The notes below the pieces were generated by a model. That model was not told where the DNA came from, did no database searches, and saw nothing but the letters and a program-made list of their open reading frames with translations. Shown here piece after piece: positions 9,055 through 16,014 of a stretch of 23,789 nt of DNA; the first letter of the stretch is position 1, and each line of letters begins with the position of its first letter. The stretch comes from RGIG8244 sp045592785 (lineage in GTDB: Bacteria; Verrucomicrobiota; Lentisphaeria; Victivallales; UBA1829). The position numbers and the translations under genes were made by a program. The stretch is from positions 1 through 23,789 of the forward strand of contig JAZNVL010000052.1 in assembly GCA_045592785.1 (NCBI GenBank), read 5' to 3'.

Positions 9055-10050
9055 TTATTTCGCCGGGTCAGTTGACCAATACTGACGGTATTTGGCGGCT
9101 TTCGAGTTCCCTTTGCCGGCCTGCAGGACTGTTCCCTTGATACATTCAATGTGTCCATCCAGGAAACCGCAGACAACGGTCCCGTTATGACGGCCTTTTG
9201 CGCGGTCCTGCAGAGCTCTGGCAGAGGATGCGCCGGAACCCACCCCGCTTCCGGGGATGTAACCGCCGTTGATATAGAAGTCTTTCCGGATTTTCACGGT
9301 ACCCTTTTCGTAAAAGAAGAGTGCGATCCCCGGTTTTTTGACTTTGCCGTAGGTGGAGATGATATCCGGACAATTGGAATTATGGTTAATATTGAACACC
9401 CAGGTGAGACAATCATAGTCTGTGGGGGAATCCGATGTGGTGGTGTTTGAATTCACTGTGACCCAACTGTTGGTGCAGGCATAGATTTTGGGCAGCCAGT
9501 GTCTGCGGTAACCGCCGGGGCTGACAGCATAACCGCCGTGTTTCTTATATTCGTTGTAATTCCAGCCCACATAGGGAAAAAACAATACTTTCCAGGTGCA
9601 AATATAGTCATCGACTGTGAATGGACCGGGATAGTTTTTGTAATTTCCGTAACTGGATACTTTATAAGAATACGGATCCTTTGACGGAGCGGAATAAGGA
9701 ACCAGATAATCGTTGTTATCGGCACTGTAAGAGAAAGAGGCAAGACCCAACTGTTTTGTATTGCTGACACAAGTGGCACGTTTTCCGTAATCCTTTGCTG
9801 ATCCCAATGCGGGGAGCAGCATTGCCGCAAGAATGGCGATGATGGCGATCACGACCAGCAGTTCGATCAGCGTAAACGCTGATCGAGTGAAGATGTGAAG
9901 GTGTGAAGAGTTTGCCTGCGGCAAACGTGAAGTGCTCCCTTGCGGGAGTAAGGAGGTGTTGTTTTTATTTTCAGATGAGCATTGATGTTTATTCGTACTC
10001 ACCAATAGTTCGATCAGCGTGAAATAACTTTTTCTGTAATGATTTTTCAT
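9055..10050 (-). CDS. Pseudopilin-like protein with H-X9-DG domain and a duplicated prepilin motif
   Basis: With the chosen start the protein has 331 residues. It contains two copies of the prepilin motif FTLIELLV, at residues 10-17 and 59-66. Only the second is followed by the hydrophobic helix VVIAIIAILAAMLLPAL typical of type IV pilin/type II secretion pseudopilins. The 49 residues between them (Ser/Asn/Gln-rich) are encoded by a palindrome-rich insert. The rest contains CVSNTKQLGLA and, near the C-terminus, His288-X9-Asp298-Gly299, the H-X9-DG signature common in Lentisphaerota and Planctomycetota. I rejected the upstream TTG at 10116 because it lies inside the promoter; the ATG at 10050 gives MKNHYRKSYFTLIE. 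The leader before the second motif would be unusually long (58 residues), so processing and export are uncertain. Confidence 0.9.
   Translation of the reverse strand: MKNHYRKSYFTLIELLVSTNKHQCSSENKNNTSLLPQGSTSRLPQANSSHLHIFTRSAFTLIELLVVIAIIAILAAMLLPALGSAKDYGKRATCVSNTKQLGLASFSYSADNNDYLVPYSAPSKDPYSYKVSSYGNYKNYPGPFTVDDYICTWKVLFFPYVGWNYNEYKKHGGYAVSPGGYRRHWLPKIYACTNSWVTVNSNTTTSDSPTDYDCLTWVFNINHNSNCPDIISTYGKVKKPGIALFFYEKGTVKIRKDFYINGGYIPGSGVGSGASSARALQDRAKGRHNGTVVCGFLDGHIECIKGTVLQAGKGNSKAAKYRQYWSTDPAK
9864..9885. repeat. Perfect 22-base palindrome overlapping the second prepilin motif
   Basis: Arms CGATCAGCGT and ACGCTGATCG pair over ten bases with a two-base centre. The inner arm is part of the direct-repeat copy that encodes FTLIEL. 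Confidence 0.9.
9910..9926. repeat. 17-base palindrome in the pilin insert
   Basis: GTTTGCC and GGCAAAC form a 7-bp stem with loop TGC. It is the second of three hairpins in the 147-base insert. Confidence 0.85.
9935..9948. repeat. 14-base palindrome in the pilin insert
   Basis: CTCCC and GGGAG form a 5-bp stem with a TTGC loop. It is the third hairpin of the insert. Next to it, on the plus strand, is AAGGAGGTG (9950-9958), identical to a perfect Shine-Dalgarno sequence but antisense to the gene. Confidence 0.75.
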
Positions 10051-10104
10051 ATTTTTCCGGTTCCTTTCAGTTAAAAAAATCAAAAAACACCTTTTGGTAT
10101 TATA

Positions 10105-10133
10105 ATTATACCACAAAAAATGCGTTTTGTCAA
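10105..10133 (-). promoter_or_regulatory. Consensus promoter of the pseudopilin gene
   Basis: On the minus strand: TTGACA (10133-10128), exactly 17 bases, then TATAAT (10110-10105) with a TG extension just before it. Both hexamers match the sigma-70 consensus perfectly. The expected start near 10098 gives a 5' leader of about 48 bases to the ATG at 10050. Confidence 0.9.
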
Positions 10134-10157
10134 TAGGGTATCGTAAAAAAGTTTTAT

Positions 10158-11372
10158 TTATTTTTTCAAATATACTTCCATGCTGTCATACGCCTTCTGC
10201 AATTCTTCTTCCATATTCGGAATCTTGGATTCCTCAAATTCCACAAATTTCAGCTTGGCATGAAGAATGGGGGAGTCCGGCGCAAATACAGTACAACTGT
10301 CCGGCATCGGTTCAATGGAAGTTTCAAACGTGCCGATGGCTTCCGCACGGCGTATCGTTTCCATTTTATCAAAACCGCAGAGCGGACGCACGATCAGGTG
10401 ATCGCAGGCTTTTTCGATAACAGACATGTTTTCCACCGTCTGGCTCGCCACCTGACCGATGGATTCCCCGGTGACGACCGCATGGAGTTTCCGGTCACGG
10501 CAGAGTTTGGAGGCGATCCGCATCATCATACGACGGTAAAGGACGGTACGGTATCTGGGATCACAGTTATCCCGGATCAATTTCTGGATTTCAGAGATAT
10601 TACAGGCATAGAGAATGCCCGGCGGATTCTGGTAACGGTTGATCATTTTTGCGAGACGTTCCACCTTTTCCACGGTCCCTTTCGGCGTATATGGATAACT
10701 GTGGAACGTAAGATAATCCACATGACACCCCCGTTTCATTGTCATGTGGCATGCGACCGGGGAATCAATCCCGCCGGAGAGCAGGGCGAGCATGGGCGCA
10801 TTGGAACCGACGGGCAGACCGCCTGCCGCTTTTGCGCTGTCGTAATAGAGAATGGAGCTTTTTTCCCGTACTTCGATCCCGATGGAGACATCCGGATGAT
10901 CCAGGTTCACCTTGACTTTTCCTTCTCCCATCAGGTTTTCCACCATGGATGCCACCGCGATCTCGATATCTTTTGATTTGACCGGGAAAGATTTATCGGC
11001 ACGTCTTGCACGGGTGCGGAATTGAACGATCCCGTTTTTTTTCAGCACGGGAGCAAACATTTCCGGCACAGTTTTCCGGATCATTTCTTCGATCGCTTCC
11101 ATGGATTTTTCCCCTTCCAGACAGAATGAGAAGGAATCCAGACCGAAACACCGTTCCAGACGTTCGGAAATTGCTGCTTTTTCTGCTTCCGTAAATTCGG
11201 TATCTTCATCCCGGAAAATGACAATGCGTCCGCGGATCCGGGTGAAACGCAATCTTGTTTCCAGATCGGAACAGGCGGACCGCATATTATCGATCAGACG
11301 CCGTTCGAACATGGCGCGGTTTCCGCTTTTCGTTGCGATCTCATTGTATCGGCAGATAATGTGATTGAACAT
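10158..11372 (-). CDS. thiI: tRNA 4-thiouridine synthase / thiamine sulfurtransferase
   Basis: A 404-residue ThiI. It uses ATP to activate U8 of tRNA for thiolation and can supply sulfur for the thiazole of thiamine. An N-terminal ferredoxin-like and THUMP region covers about residues 1-165. The PP-loop ATP pyrophosphatase motif LLSGGIDSPVA is at about 197-207, and GESIGQVASQT follows in the catalytic domain. The C-terminal rhodanese domain of the E. coli enzyme is absent, as in the roughly 400-residue Bacillus form, so sulfur delivery must come from a partner. A conserved cysteine (PDSCTVFAP, Cys360) remains. The start is three bases after recF, and its ribosome binding site AAGGAG is formed by the last codons of recF. 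recF and thiI therefore form one translationally coupled unit. Confidence 0.96.
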   Translation of the reverse strand: MFNHIICRYNEIATKSGNRAMFERRLIDNMRSACSDLETRLRFTRIRGRIVIFRDEDTEFTEAEKAAISERLERCFGLDSFSFCLEGEKSMEAIEEMIRKTVPEMFAPVLKKNGIVQFRTRARRADKSFPVKSKDIEIAVASMVENLMGEGKVKVNLDHPDVSIGIEVREKSSILYYDSAKAAGGLPVGSNAPMLALLSGGIDSPVACHMTMKRGCHVDYLTFHSYPYTPKGTVEKVERLAKMINRYQNPPGILYACNISEIQKLIRDNCDPRYRTVLYRRMMMRIASKLCRDRKLHAVVTGESIGQVASQTVENMSVIEKACDHLIVRPLCGFDKMETIRRAEAIGTFETSIEPMPDSCTVFAPDSPILHAKLKFVEFEESKIPNMEEELQKAYDSMEVYLKK

Positions 11373-11375
11373 GAT

Positions 11376-12449
11376 TCACTCCTTCACCGGTACGTTCCCC
11401 GGAATAATGATTTGTGTTTGCTCGGATGATAAAACGCTGTCCGGTTCCGCAGATGCATGAAAGATCTGTCCGGCAGATTCGATTTTTTCGTAAAAAGATT
11501 CCCTGGCACGACGGTCAAGATCCGCTGCCGCATCATCGATCAGAACGATCGTTTCCCCGCTCCGGCTGCTGTTCACGATCTCCAATTGCGCCAGTTTCAT
11601 CGCAAAGGAAACGATCCGGCATTGTCCCCGGGAACCGCATACCCGCAACGATTTTCCATTGGAAATAAAGTCAAAATCATCCATGTGGGGACCGCAGGAT
11701 GTGAATTTACCCACCCGGTCACGGGAAAGTTGTGCCGTTAAACGGCGTGCGAACCCTTCTTTTGTATCTGTTTCTTTTCCGGACCGCATGACAATACGGA
11801 AATCAGCCAGTTCCGGACGCAACAGTTCCAGAATATTCCGCATGAAATCGGAAAGCATATCAGCATAAACACTGCGCAGAGAAATGATTTTCGAACCGCA
11901 ATCGGAAAGAACTTCATCCCAGGCAGTCATCACATCTTTCCGTAAAACCGTTTCACGCAGAAGAAGATTACGGGTCTTCAACGCAGTGGAATATTTTTGC
12001 AGCGAACGGAAATATTCACGGTCCATCATGGAAATGAACATATCAAAAAAACGCCGTCTCTGCTGGGATGAACCGGTCAGGATCAACGGATCATCCGGAA
12101 GAAAAGCGATCGTGTGGAGCGGTCCGCAGAAATCACTGGCGCGCGCGATCGGTTCGCCATCGATCTTCAACCGGCGGGATGAACCGTTCTGCTCGATCAG
12201 ATACTGTTGTTCAAAAGAATGTTTCCGAATCGTTCCGTGAAGCTGAAAACTTTGCGGTCCTCCGATCCGGAACAAGTCAGAGATCCGCGCGGTCCGGAAA
12301 GAACGCAGATTCGCAAGGAAAAAGACCGCTTCCAGCACAGAAGACTTTCCCTGTCCGTTGGGACCGGAAAGGATGATGTGTTTTCGGTCGAACTGCATAT
12401 CCAGCGACGGAAAACACCGGAAATTCCGTAGTTGCAGAGCAGTGATCAT
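11376..12449 (-). CDS. recF: DNA replication and repair protein RecF
   Basis: A 357-residue SMC-like ATPase that loads RecA at gaps together with RecO and RecR. The N-terminus ITALQLRNFRCF is followed by Walker A GPNGQGKS (29-36). A signature region, GSRGQCRIVSFAMKLAQLE, lies near residue 265. A Walker B segment IVLIDDAAADLD (Asp305/Asp306) is followed by the D-loop. Length matches the family. The ATG at 12449 is the only start that fits the family N-terminus, yet no Shine-Dalgarno sequence precedes it. The T-run of the terminator behind dnaN ends immediately before the ATG. Expression thus depends on read-through of that terminator or on an unseen promoter. It is followed by thiI after three bases. 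Confidence 0.96.
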   Translation of the reverse strand: MITALQLRNFRCFPSLDMQFDRKHIILSGPNGQGKSSVLEAVFFLANLRSFRTARISDLFRIGGPQSFQLHGTIRKHSFEQQYLIEQNGSSRRLKIDGEPIARASDFCGPLHTIAFLPDDPLILTGSSQQRRRFFDMFISMMDREYFRSLQKYSTALKTRNLLLRETVLRKDVMTAWDEVLSDCGSKIISLRSVYADMLSDFMRNILELLRPELADFRIVMRSGKETDTKEGFARRLTAQLSRDRVGKFTSCGPHMDDFDFISNGKSLRVCGSRGQCRIVSFAMKLAQLEIVNSSRSGETIVLIDDAAADLDRRARESFYEKIESAGQIFHASAEPDSVLSSEQTQIIIPGNVPVKE

Positions 12450-12490
12450 AAAAAAGAAAGAGAAAACGGGCTTGTATCACCCGTTTTCTC
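12450..12490 (-). terminator. Strong hairpin terminator between dnaN and recF
   Basis: Arms GAGAAAACGGG (12460-12470 on plus) and CCCGTTTTCTC (12480-12490) form an 11-bp stem with a nine-base loop. On the minus strand it is followed by TTTCTTTTTT at 12459-12450. The next three bases are the recF start codon, so the hairpin both ends the dnaN message and occupies the recF ribosome binding region. Confidence 0.9.
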
Positions 12491-12507
12491 CTGGAATCAG
12501 TCAGTGC

Positions 12508-13602
12508 TTACTTATTCCGCATGGGCATGATGACGTACAGGAAGCCATCGGCTGTTTCCAGCGCAATGGGGCTGACGACATCATTGATCTTCAGGAACAT
12601 CTGGTCATTGGGAAGATGTTTGAAGGGATCCAGCAGGTAATGAGGATTGAAGGAAGCAGACATGGGTTCGCCATCGTATTCCACCGGAATGGATTCGCTG
12701 CCTTCGCCAATGTTGCTGTTCGTTTCAAAACGAAGCTGATTATCTGCGAATGTAAGTTTCACCAGCGGACTGGTGGAATCGGAAAGTGTCACACTCAAAA
12801 GTTCCAGCGCGTAAACAAACTGATCGCACTGTACCGTAATGCTCCGGTTGAAGGATGCCGGGATCACCTGACGGAAGTTGGGATAGACCCCTTCGATGAG
12901 CTTGGAAGTGATCACTGTTTCGCCCAGACGGAACGTGATGAGTTTTTCACCGATCTCGATGATCACATCATTTTCTTTTTCCATCACGCGTTTCAGTTCC
13001 TGCGCGGATTTCAATGTAATAATAATAGCGCCGTCGCCGCCTTCCGGGACATTATCCAGCATCTTTTCGGTCAGTGCAAGACGTTTCCCGTCGGTCGCAA
13101 CTGCCGTGATCTTGCCTTCGCTGATGGAAAGCAGGATACCCTGCAGCACTTTACGGGAATCTTCCACGCTGACTGCATAGGAAATACGTTCGATCAATCC
13201 AGCCAGATCAGCCTGTTTCATCTGAATGGTACGGATCACATCAAACTGGGTCTGGGTGGGGAAATCATCCGGGTTCAGACCGAGAAGCATGATCTCTGCA
13301 GATCCGCAACGGATCGTGGAATGATAATTTTCATTGCTTTCAATGGAGATCTCTCCATGAAAACGGGATACCAATCCCAAAAGTTTCTTGGCAGGAAGCG
13401 TGGTTTTACCGCTTTCAATGACTTCTGCCGCAACTTCCGTCGTGTAACGGATCTCAAGGTCCGTCGTCGCGATCGTCAATTTGTTGTCTTCCGCTGACAT
13501 CCAGACATTCGCCAGAACGGGAAGAGTCGTCCGGCTCCCGATGATGTTGGTCACCTTCTGGAGTGCCTTGCACAGTGTTTCCTGATTCACTTTAATTTTC
13601 AT
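12508..13602 (-). CDS. dnaN: DNA polymerase III beta subunit (sliding clamp)
   Basis: A 364-residue sliding clamp, the normal family length. It encircles DNA and tethers polymerase III and many repair enzymes. The N-terminus MKIKVNQETLCKALQKVTNII, with TTLPVLANV following, and the C-terminal YVIMPMRNK (family: ...PMR) are both typical, and the three repeated clamp domains span the whole length. AAGGTG lies five bases before the ATG. The usual partner dnaA is not within 10 kb on either side. recF follows after a terminator. A divergent envelope operon begins 238 bases upstream. Confidence 0.97.
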   Translation of the reverse strand: MKIKVNQETLCKALQKVTNIIGSRTTLPVLANVWMSAEDNKLTIATTDLEIRYTTEVAAEVIESGKTTLPAKKLLGLVSRFHGEISIESNENYHSTIRCGSAEIMLLGLNPDDFPTQTQFDVIRTIQMKQADLAGLIERISYAVSVEDSRKVLQGILLSISEGKITAVATDGKRLALTEKMLDNVPEGGDGAIIITLKSAQELKRVMEKENDVIIEIGEKLITFRLGETVITSKLIEGVYPNFRQVIPASFNRSITVQCDQFVYALELLSVTLSDSTSPLVKLTFADNQLRFETNSNIGEGSESIPVEYDGEPMSASFNPHYLLDPFKHLPNDQMFLKINDVVSPIALETADGFLYVIMPMRNK

Positions 13603-13672
13603 ATTTGCACCTTATCCTTCCTTGTGAACAAAGTAATATAGCTCACTATTTTTAAATTTCCAGTCCAAAAGT

Positions 13673-13701
13673 TTTAAAAGTAGTAGTAATATGGGTGTCA
13701 A
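13673..13701 (-). promoter_or_regulatory. Candidate dnaN promoter with tandem GTGTCAATA repeats
   Basis: On the minus strand: TTGACA (13701-13696), 17 bases, TTTAAA (13678-13673). The -35 lies in one of two tandem copies of GTGTCAATA (plus strand 13695-13703 and 13704-13712). An alternative -10, TATATT, is at 13640-13635 without a clear -35. Confidence 0.4.
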
Positions 13702-13768
13702 TAGTGTCAATAACCTCATTTTTCCTACCTCATTTCGTACATATTTTAAAAGTTGTTGATATTTTGGT

Positions 13769-13797
13769 TTGACTTTTTCAATAACTGGTGTTCTATT
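13769..13797 (+). promoter_or_regulatory. Promoter of the SIS/uppS/cdsA operon
   Basis: TTGACT at 13769-13774, 17-base spacer, TCTATT at 13792-13797. An in-frame TTG in this -35 box is not a real start codon. The message would begin near 13804 and reach the ATG at 13841. Confidence 0.55.
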
Positions 13798-13840
13798 AAC
13801 ACTGTTTCCGTTTCATAAACAAATCAACCAGGTGAGTTAT

Positions 13841-14488
13841 ATGGGTATCAACAAAATTGTCAATAAACACACAGAGACACTCTTCCGGAACTATCCGGAG
13901 CTTCAAAAGACCGCAGAGAACCTCTATGAGGTATACAGTACACTGCAAAACGCATTTGTCAATGGTAAAACCTTATTTTTATGTGGAAATGGAGGCAGTG
14001 CCGCCGATTGTGAGCATATTTCCGGCGAACTTTTGAAGTCGTTCCTCGTAAAACGTAAAGTTTCCGGGTCGTTCCGCGCTGCTTTTAAAGAAAGACTCGG
14101 CGATGATGATCTCCTGGATCGGCTTGAACCCGGTCTCCGTACCATTTCCCTGTTGGGACACCCTGCCCTCACTTCCGCTTTCGCCAATGATGTGGACCCG
14201 CTTTACTGTTATGCACAACAGGTCTATGTGCTGGGAAGAGAAGGAGATGTTGTCCTCGGGATCAGTACTTCCGGCGGCGCAAAGAACATTTATGAATGTT
14301 TCCGTACCGCCCGTGGATTGGGTATGAAGACCATTCTGCTCACCGGCGAAAAATGCGGGATCTGTGAAAAATATGCTGATGTGATTTATAAAGCACCGGC
14401 AAAAGAAACATTCCGCGTGCAGGAATATCATTTGCCGGTATATCATACCCTTTGTGCCATGCTGGAATCCTTCTTCTATGAAAACTGA
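13841..14488 (+). CDS. SIS-domain sugar isomerase, phosphoheptose isomerase (GmhA)-like
   Basis: A 215-residue protein with a sugar isomerase (SIS) fold. LFLCGNGGSAADCEH (residues 45-59) and the second SIS motif GISTSGGAKN (140-149) are the phosphosugar-binding loops. Glu63 (SGEL) and His197 (VQEYH) correspond to the catalytic acid and base of GmhA, which converts sedoheptulose 7-phosphate to heptose 7-phosphate for lipopolysaccharide core. An insert at about residues 68-105 makes it longer than E. coli GmhA. The DnaA-binding relative DiaA shares the fold, so function is not certain, but the retained catalytic residues favour an isomerase. AGGTGAG lies four bases before the ATG at 13841. It overlaps uppS. 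Confidence 0.85.
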   Translation: MGINKIVNKHTETLFRNYPELQKTAENLYEVYSTLQNAFVNGKTLFLCGNGGSAADCEHISGELLKSFLVKRKVSGSFRAAFKERLGDDDLLDRLEPGLRTISLLGHPALTSAFANDVDPLYCYAQQVYVLGREGDVVLGISTSGGAKNIYECFRTARGLGMKTILLTGEKCGICEKYADVIYKAPAKETFRVQEYHLPVYHTLCAMLESFFYEN

Positions 14489-15191
14489 CCCTGCAATTCC
14501 AAAACATATTGCCATTATCATGGATGGAAACGGCAGATGGGCGCAACAGCATCATTTGCCGAGAACGGAAGGTCATTCCGCCGGCGCGCAACGGGTCCTT
14601 GATCTCATGAACGATATTCATAAGTATCGGATCCCCTTTGTCACCTTATATGCGTTCAGCACGGAAAACTGGAAACGATCAAAGGAAGAAGTGGATTTTC
14701 TTATGGAACTCCTGGTCAGATTCCTGGAGGAAAATGCAGAACGTATGCTGGAAAACAAGATCCGGCTCCGGGTCACAGGGCGTATGGAGGAACTTCCTCC
14801 CGTATGTGTGGAAAAATTGCGTTCCGTGCTGGAAAAAACGGCTGTTGATTACGAATACACGCTCATTCTTGCGCTCAATTACGGCGGAAGACAGGAACTG
14901 ACCGATGCCATGCGTTCTATGGCGGAAAAAGTGAAAAACGGCACTCTTTCACCCGAAACGATTACCGAAGAAACCATCGCGCAACATCTTTATCTCCCCG
15001 ATATTCCGGATCCCGATTTTATGATCCGGACCAGTGGAGAAGAACGGATCAGTAACTTCCTGCTGTGGCAGTTATCCTACGCTGAATTTTATTTTCCGGC
15101 GTGTTATTGGCCGGATTTTGACAGTCAGCAATTTGAACAGGCGATCAATGTATATAAAAATAGAAACCGTAGATTTGGAGGAAGGCCATGA
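14478..15191 (+). CDS. uppS: Isoprenyl transferase (undecaprenyl diphosphate synthase)
   Basis: A cis-prenyltransferase of 237 residues that extends farnesyl diphosphate with isopentenyl diphosphate to make the C55 lipid carrier for peptidoglycan and other envelope polymers. Motifs in order: HIAIIMDGNGRWA with catalytic Asp16, YAFSTENWKR, LALNYGGRQEL, and the C-terminal DFMIRTSGEERISNFLLWQ and YAEFYF segments. All substrate-binding positions appear intact. A GTG at 14454 would add eight residues, but the ATG at 14478 begins closer to the family N-terminus; neither has a strong ribosome binding site. It overlaps the SIS gene by 11 bases and cdsA by four (ATGA), indicating translational coupling. 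Confidence 0.96.
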   Translation: MKTDPAIPKHIAIIMDGNGRWAQQHHLPRTEGHSAGAQRVLDLMNDIHKYRIPFVTLYAFSTENWKRSKEEVDFLMELLVRFLEENAERMLENKIRLRVTGRMEELPPVCVEKLRSVLEKTAVDYEYTLILALNYGGRQELTDAMRSMAEKVKNGTLSPETITEETIAQHLYLPDIPDPDFMIRTSGEERISNFLLWQLSYAEFYFPACYWPDFDSQQFEQAINVYKNRNRRFGGRP

Positions 15192-16006
15192 AGACCTTTT
15201 TTAAACGTACATTTTCAACCGTGATCCTGCTGTCCGCATTCCTGACAGCCATTTTCGGACCCGATAACATAAGGCAATATGTGTTCGGCGTTCTGGTGAT
15301 TCTGTTATCATACTTCTCAGTCAAGGAATTCACAACGATCCTCAAATCCTCCGGAAACCCGGCGAATACCATTGTCACTCCGGTATTTACAGCGTTGACA
15401 GCCATACTCGCCCTGCTTAATAAACAGGATTTCTGTCTCGGGATCGCTGCTGTATTTATCATTCATCAATGGGCAATGTTCCTTACTTCAAAAAATGAAG
15501 AAAAAGCCATGCGGTCCATTCTCAACAGTACCGCCGGATATTTTCTCTTCGCCATTCCCATTGTATTTATGATCGGGATTTACAATCGGGATCCGCTGAT
15601 CTTCCTGTATTTTGTGCTGGTGACAAAAGTTTCTGACATCGGTGCCTATGTCGTCGGAACCATTACAAATGCGCTTTCCAAAGGCGGAAATCACAAGATG
15701 ATCCCTTCCATCAGCCCCGGAAAATCATACGAAGGTGCTGTGGGCGGAATTTTGAGCGCAATCGGTTTAAGTTATTTGCTCTGTTATCTTTGCAAATTTG
15801 ATATGCCCGTATGGTTCCCTCCGGTCTCCGGGTTCGTTCTCTTCTTCGGAAGTATGGCGGGCGACTTGGCGGAATCCGCGTTCAAACGGACGTGTCAGGT
15901 GAAAGATTCCGGACATGTGATCCCGGGGATCGGCGGTGTATTTGACCTGGTGGACAGTCTGCTGATCAACGCCCTGCTCTTCAGTCTTTTCCTGTATTTT
16001 GCCTGA
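15188..16006 (+). CDS. cdsA: Phosphatidate cytidylyltransferase (CDP-diacylglycerol synthase)
   Basis: A 272-residue polytopic inner-membrane protein with about eight hydrophobic segments. It makes CDP-diacylglycerol from phosphatidate and CTP, the precursor of bacterial phospholipids. Visible family features are VSDIGAYVVG, SISPGKSYEGAVGG and the C-terminal signature region SAFKRTCQVKDSGHVIPGIGGVFDLVDS. In that signature the usual His-Gly-Gly is Ile-Gly-Gly and the usual Asp-Arg is Asp-Leu; the catalytic Lys-Asp and the last Asp are kept. A GGAGGAAGG ribosome binding site sits just before the ATG, inside the uppS end. It is the last gene of the envelope operon and converges on the araC-type gene after eight bases. 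Confidence 0.94.
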   Translation: MKTFFKRTFSTVILLSAFLTAIFGPDNIRQYVFGVLVILLSYFSVKEFTTILKSSGNPANTIVTPVFTALTAILALLNKQDFCLGIAAVFIIHQWAMFLTSKNEEKAMRSILNSTAGYFLFAIPIVFMIGIYNRDPLIFLYFVLVTKVSDIGAYVVGTITNALSKGGNHKMIPSISPGKSYEGAVGGILSAIGLSYLLCYLCKFDMPVWFPPVSGFVLFFGSMAGDLAESAFKRTCQVKDSGHVIPGIGGVFDLVDSLLINALLFSLFLYFA

Positions 16007-16014
16007 AACTGAAC

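Larger units (their letters stand above)
9853..10023 (-). repeat. In-frame module bounded by direct repeats encoding FTLIELLV
   Basis: Two 24-base direct repeats lie 147 bases apart, at 10000-10023 and 9853-9876. They share 20 of 24 bases, including the uninterrupted core ACGCTGATCGAACT. Between them lie three hairpins and several CTTCAC repeats, all in an open frame that joins the coding sequence on both sides. The four differences are mostly silent, so the copies look like two alleles of the motif rather than a fresh target duplication. Confidence 0.85.

Noticed and set aside
9864..9885. Palindrome as a transcription terminator
   Set aside because: No T-run follows on either strand, and it lies inside a coding frame.
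12358..13497. Long plus-strand open frame opposite dnaN
   Set aside because: dnaN on the minus strand is unmistakable. The plus-strand product has no domain character and reads through the dnaN-recF terminator.
13769..13840. Longer N-terminus for the SIS protein starting at TTG 13769
   Set aside because: The TTG is part of a -35 box, and a good ribosome binding site supports the ATG at 13841, which also gives a normal family N-terminus.
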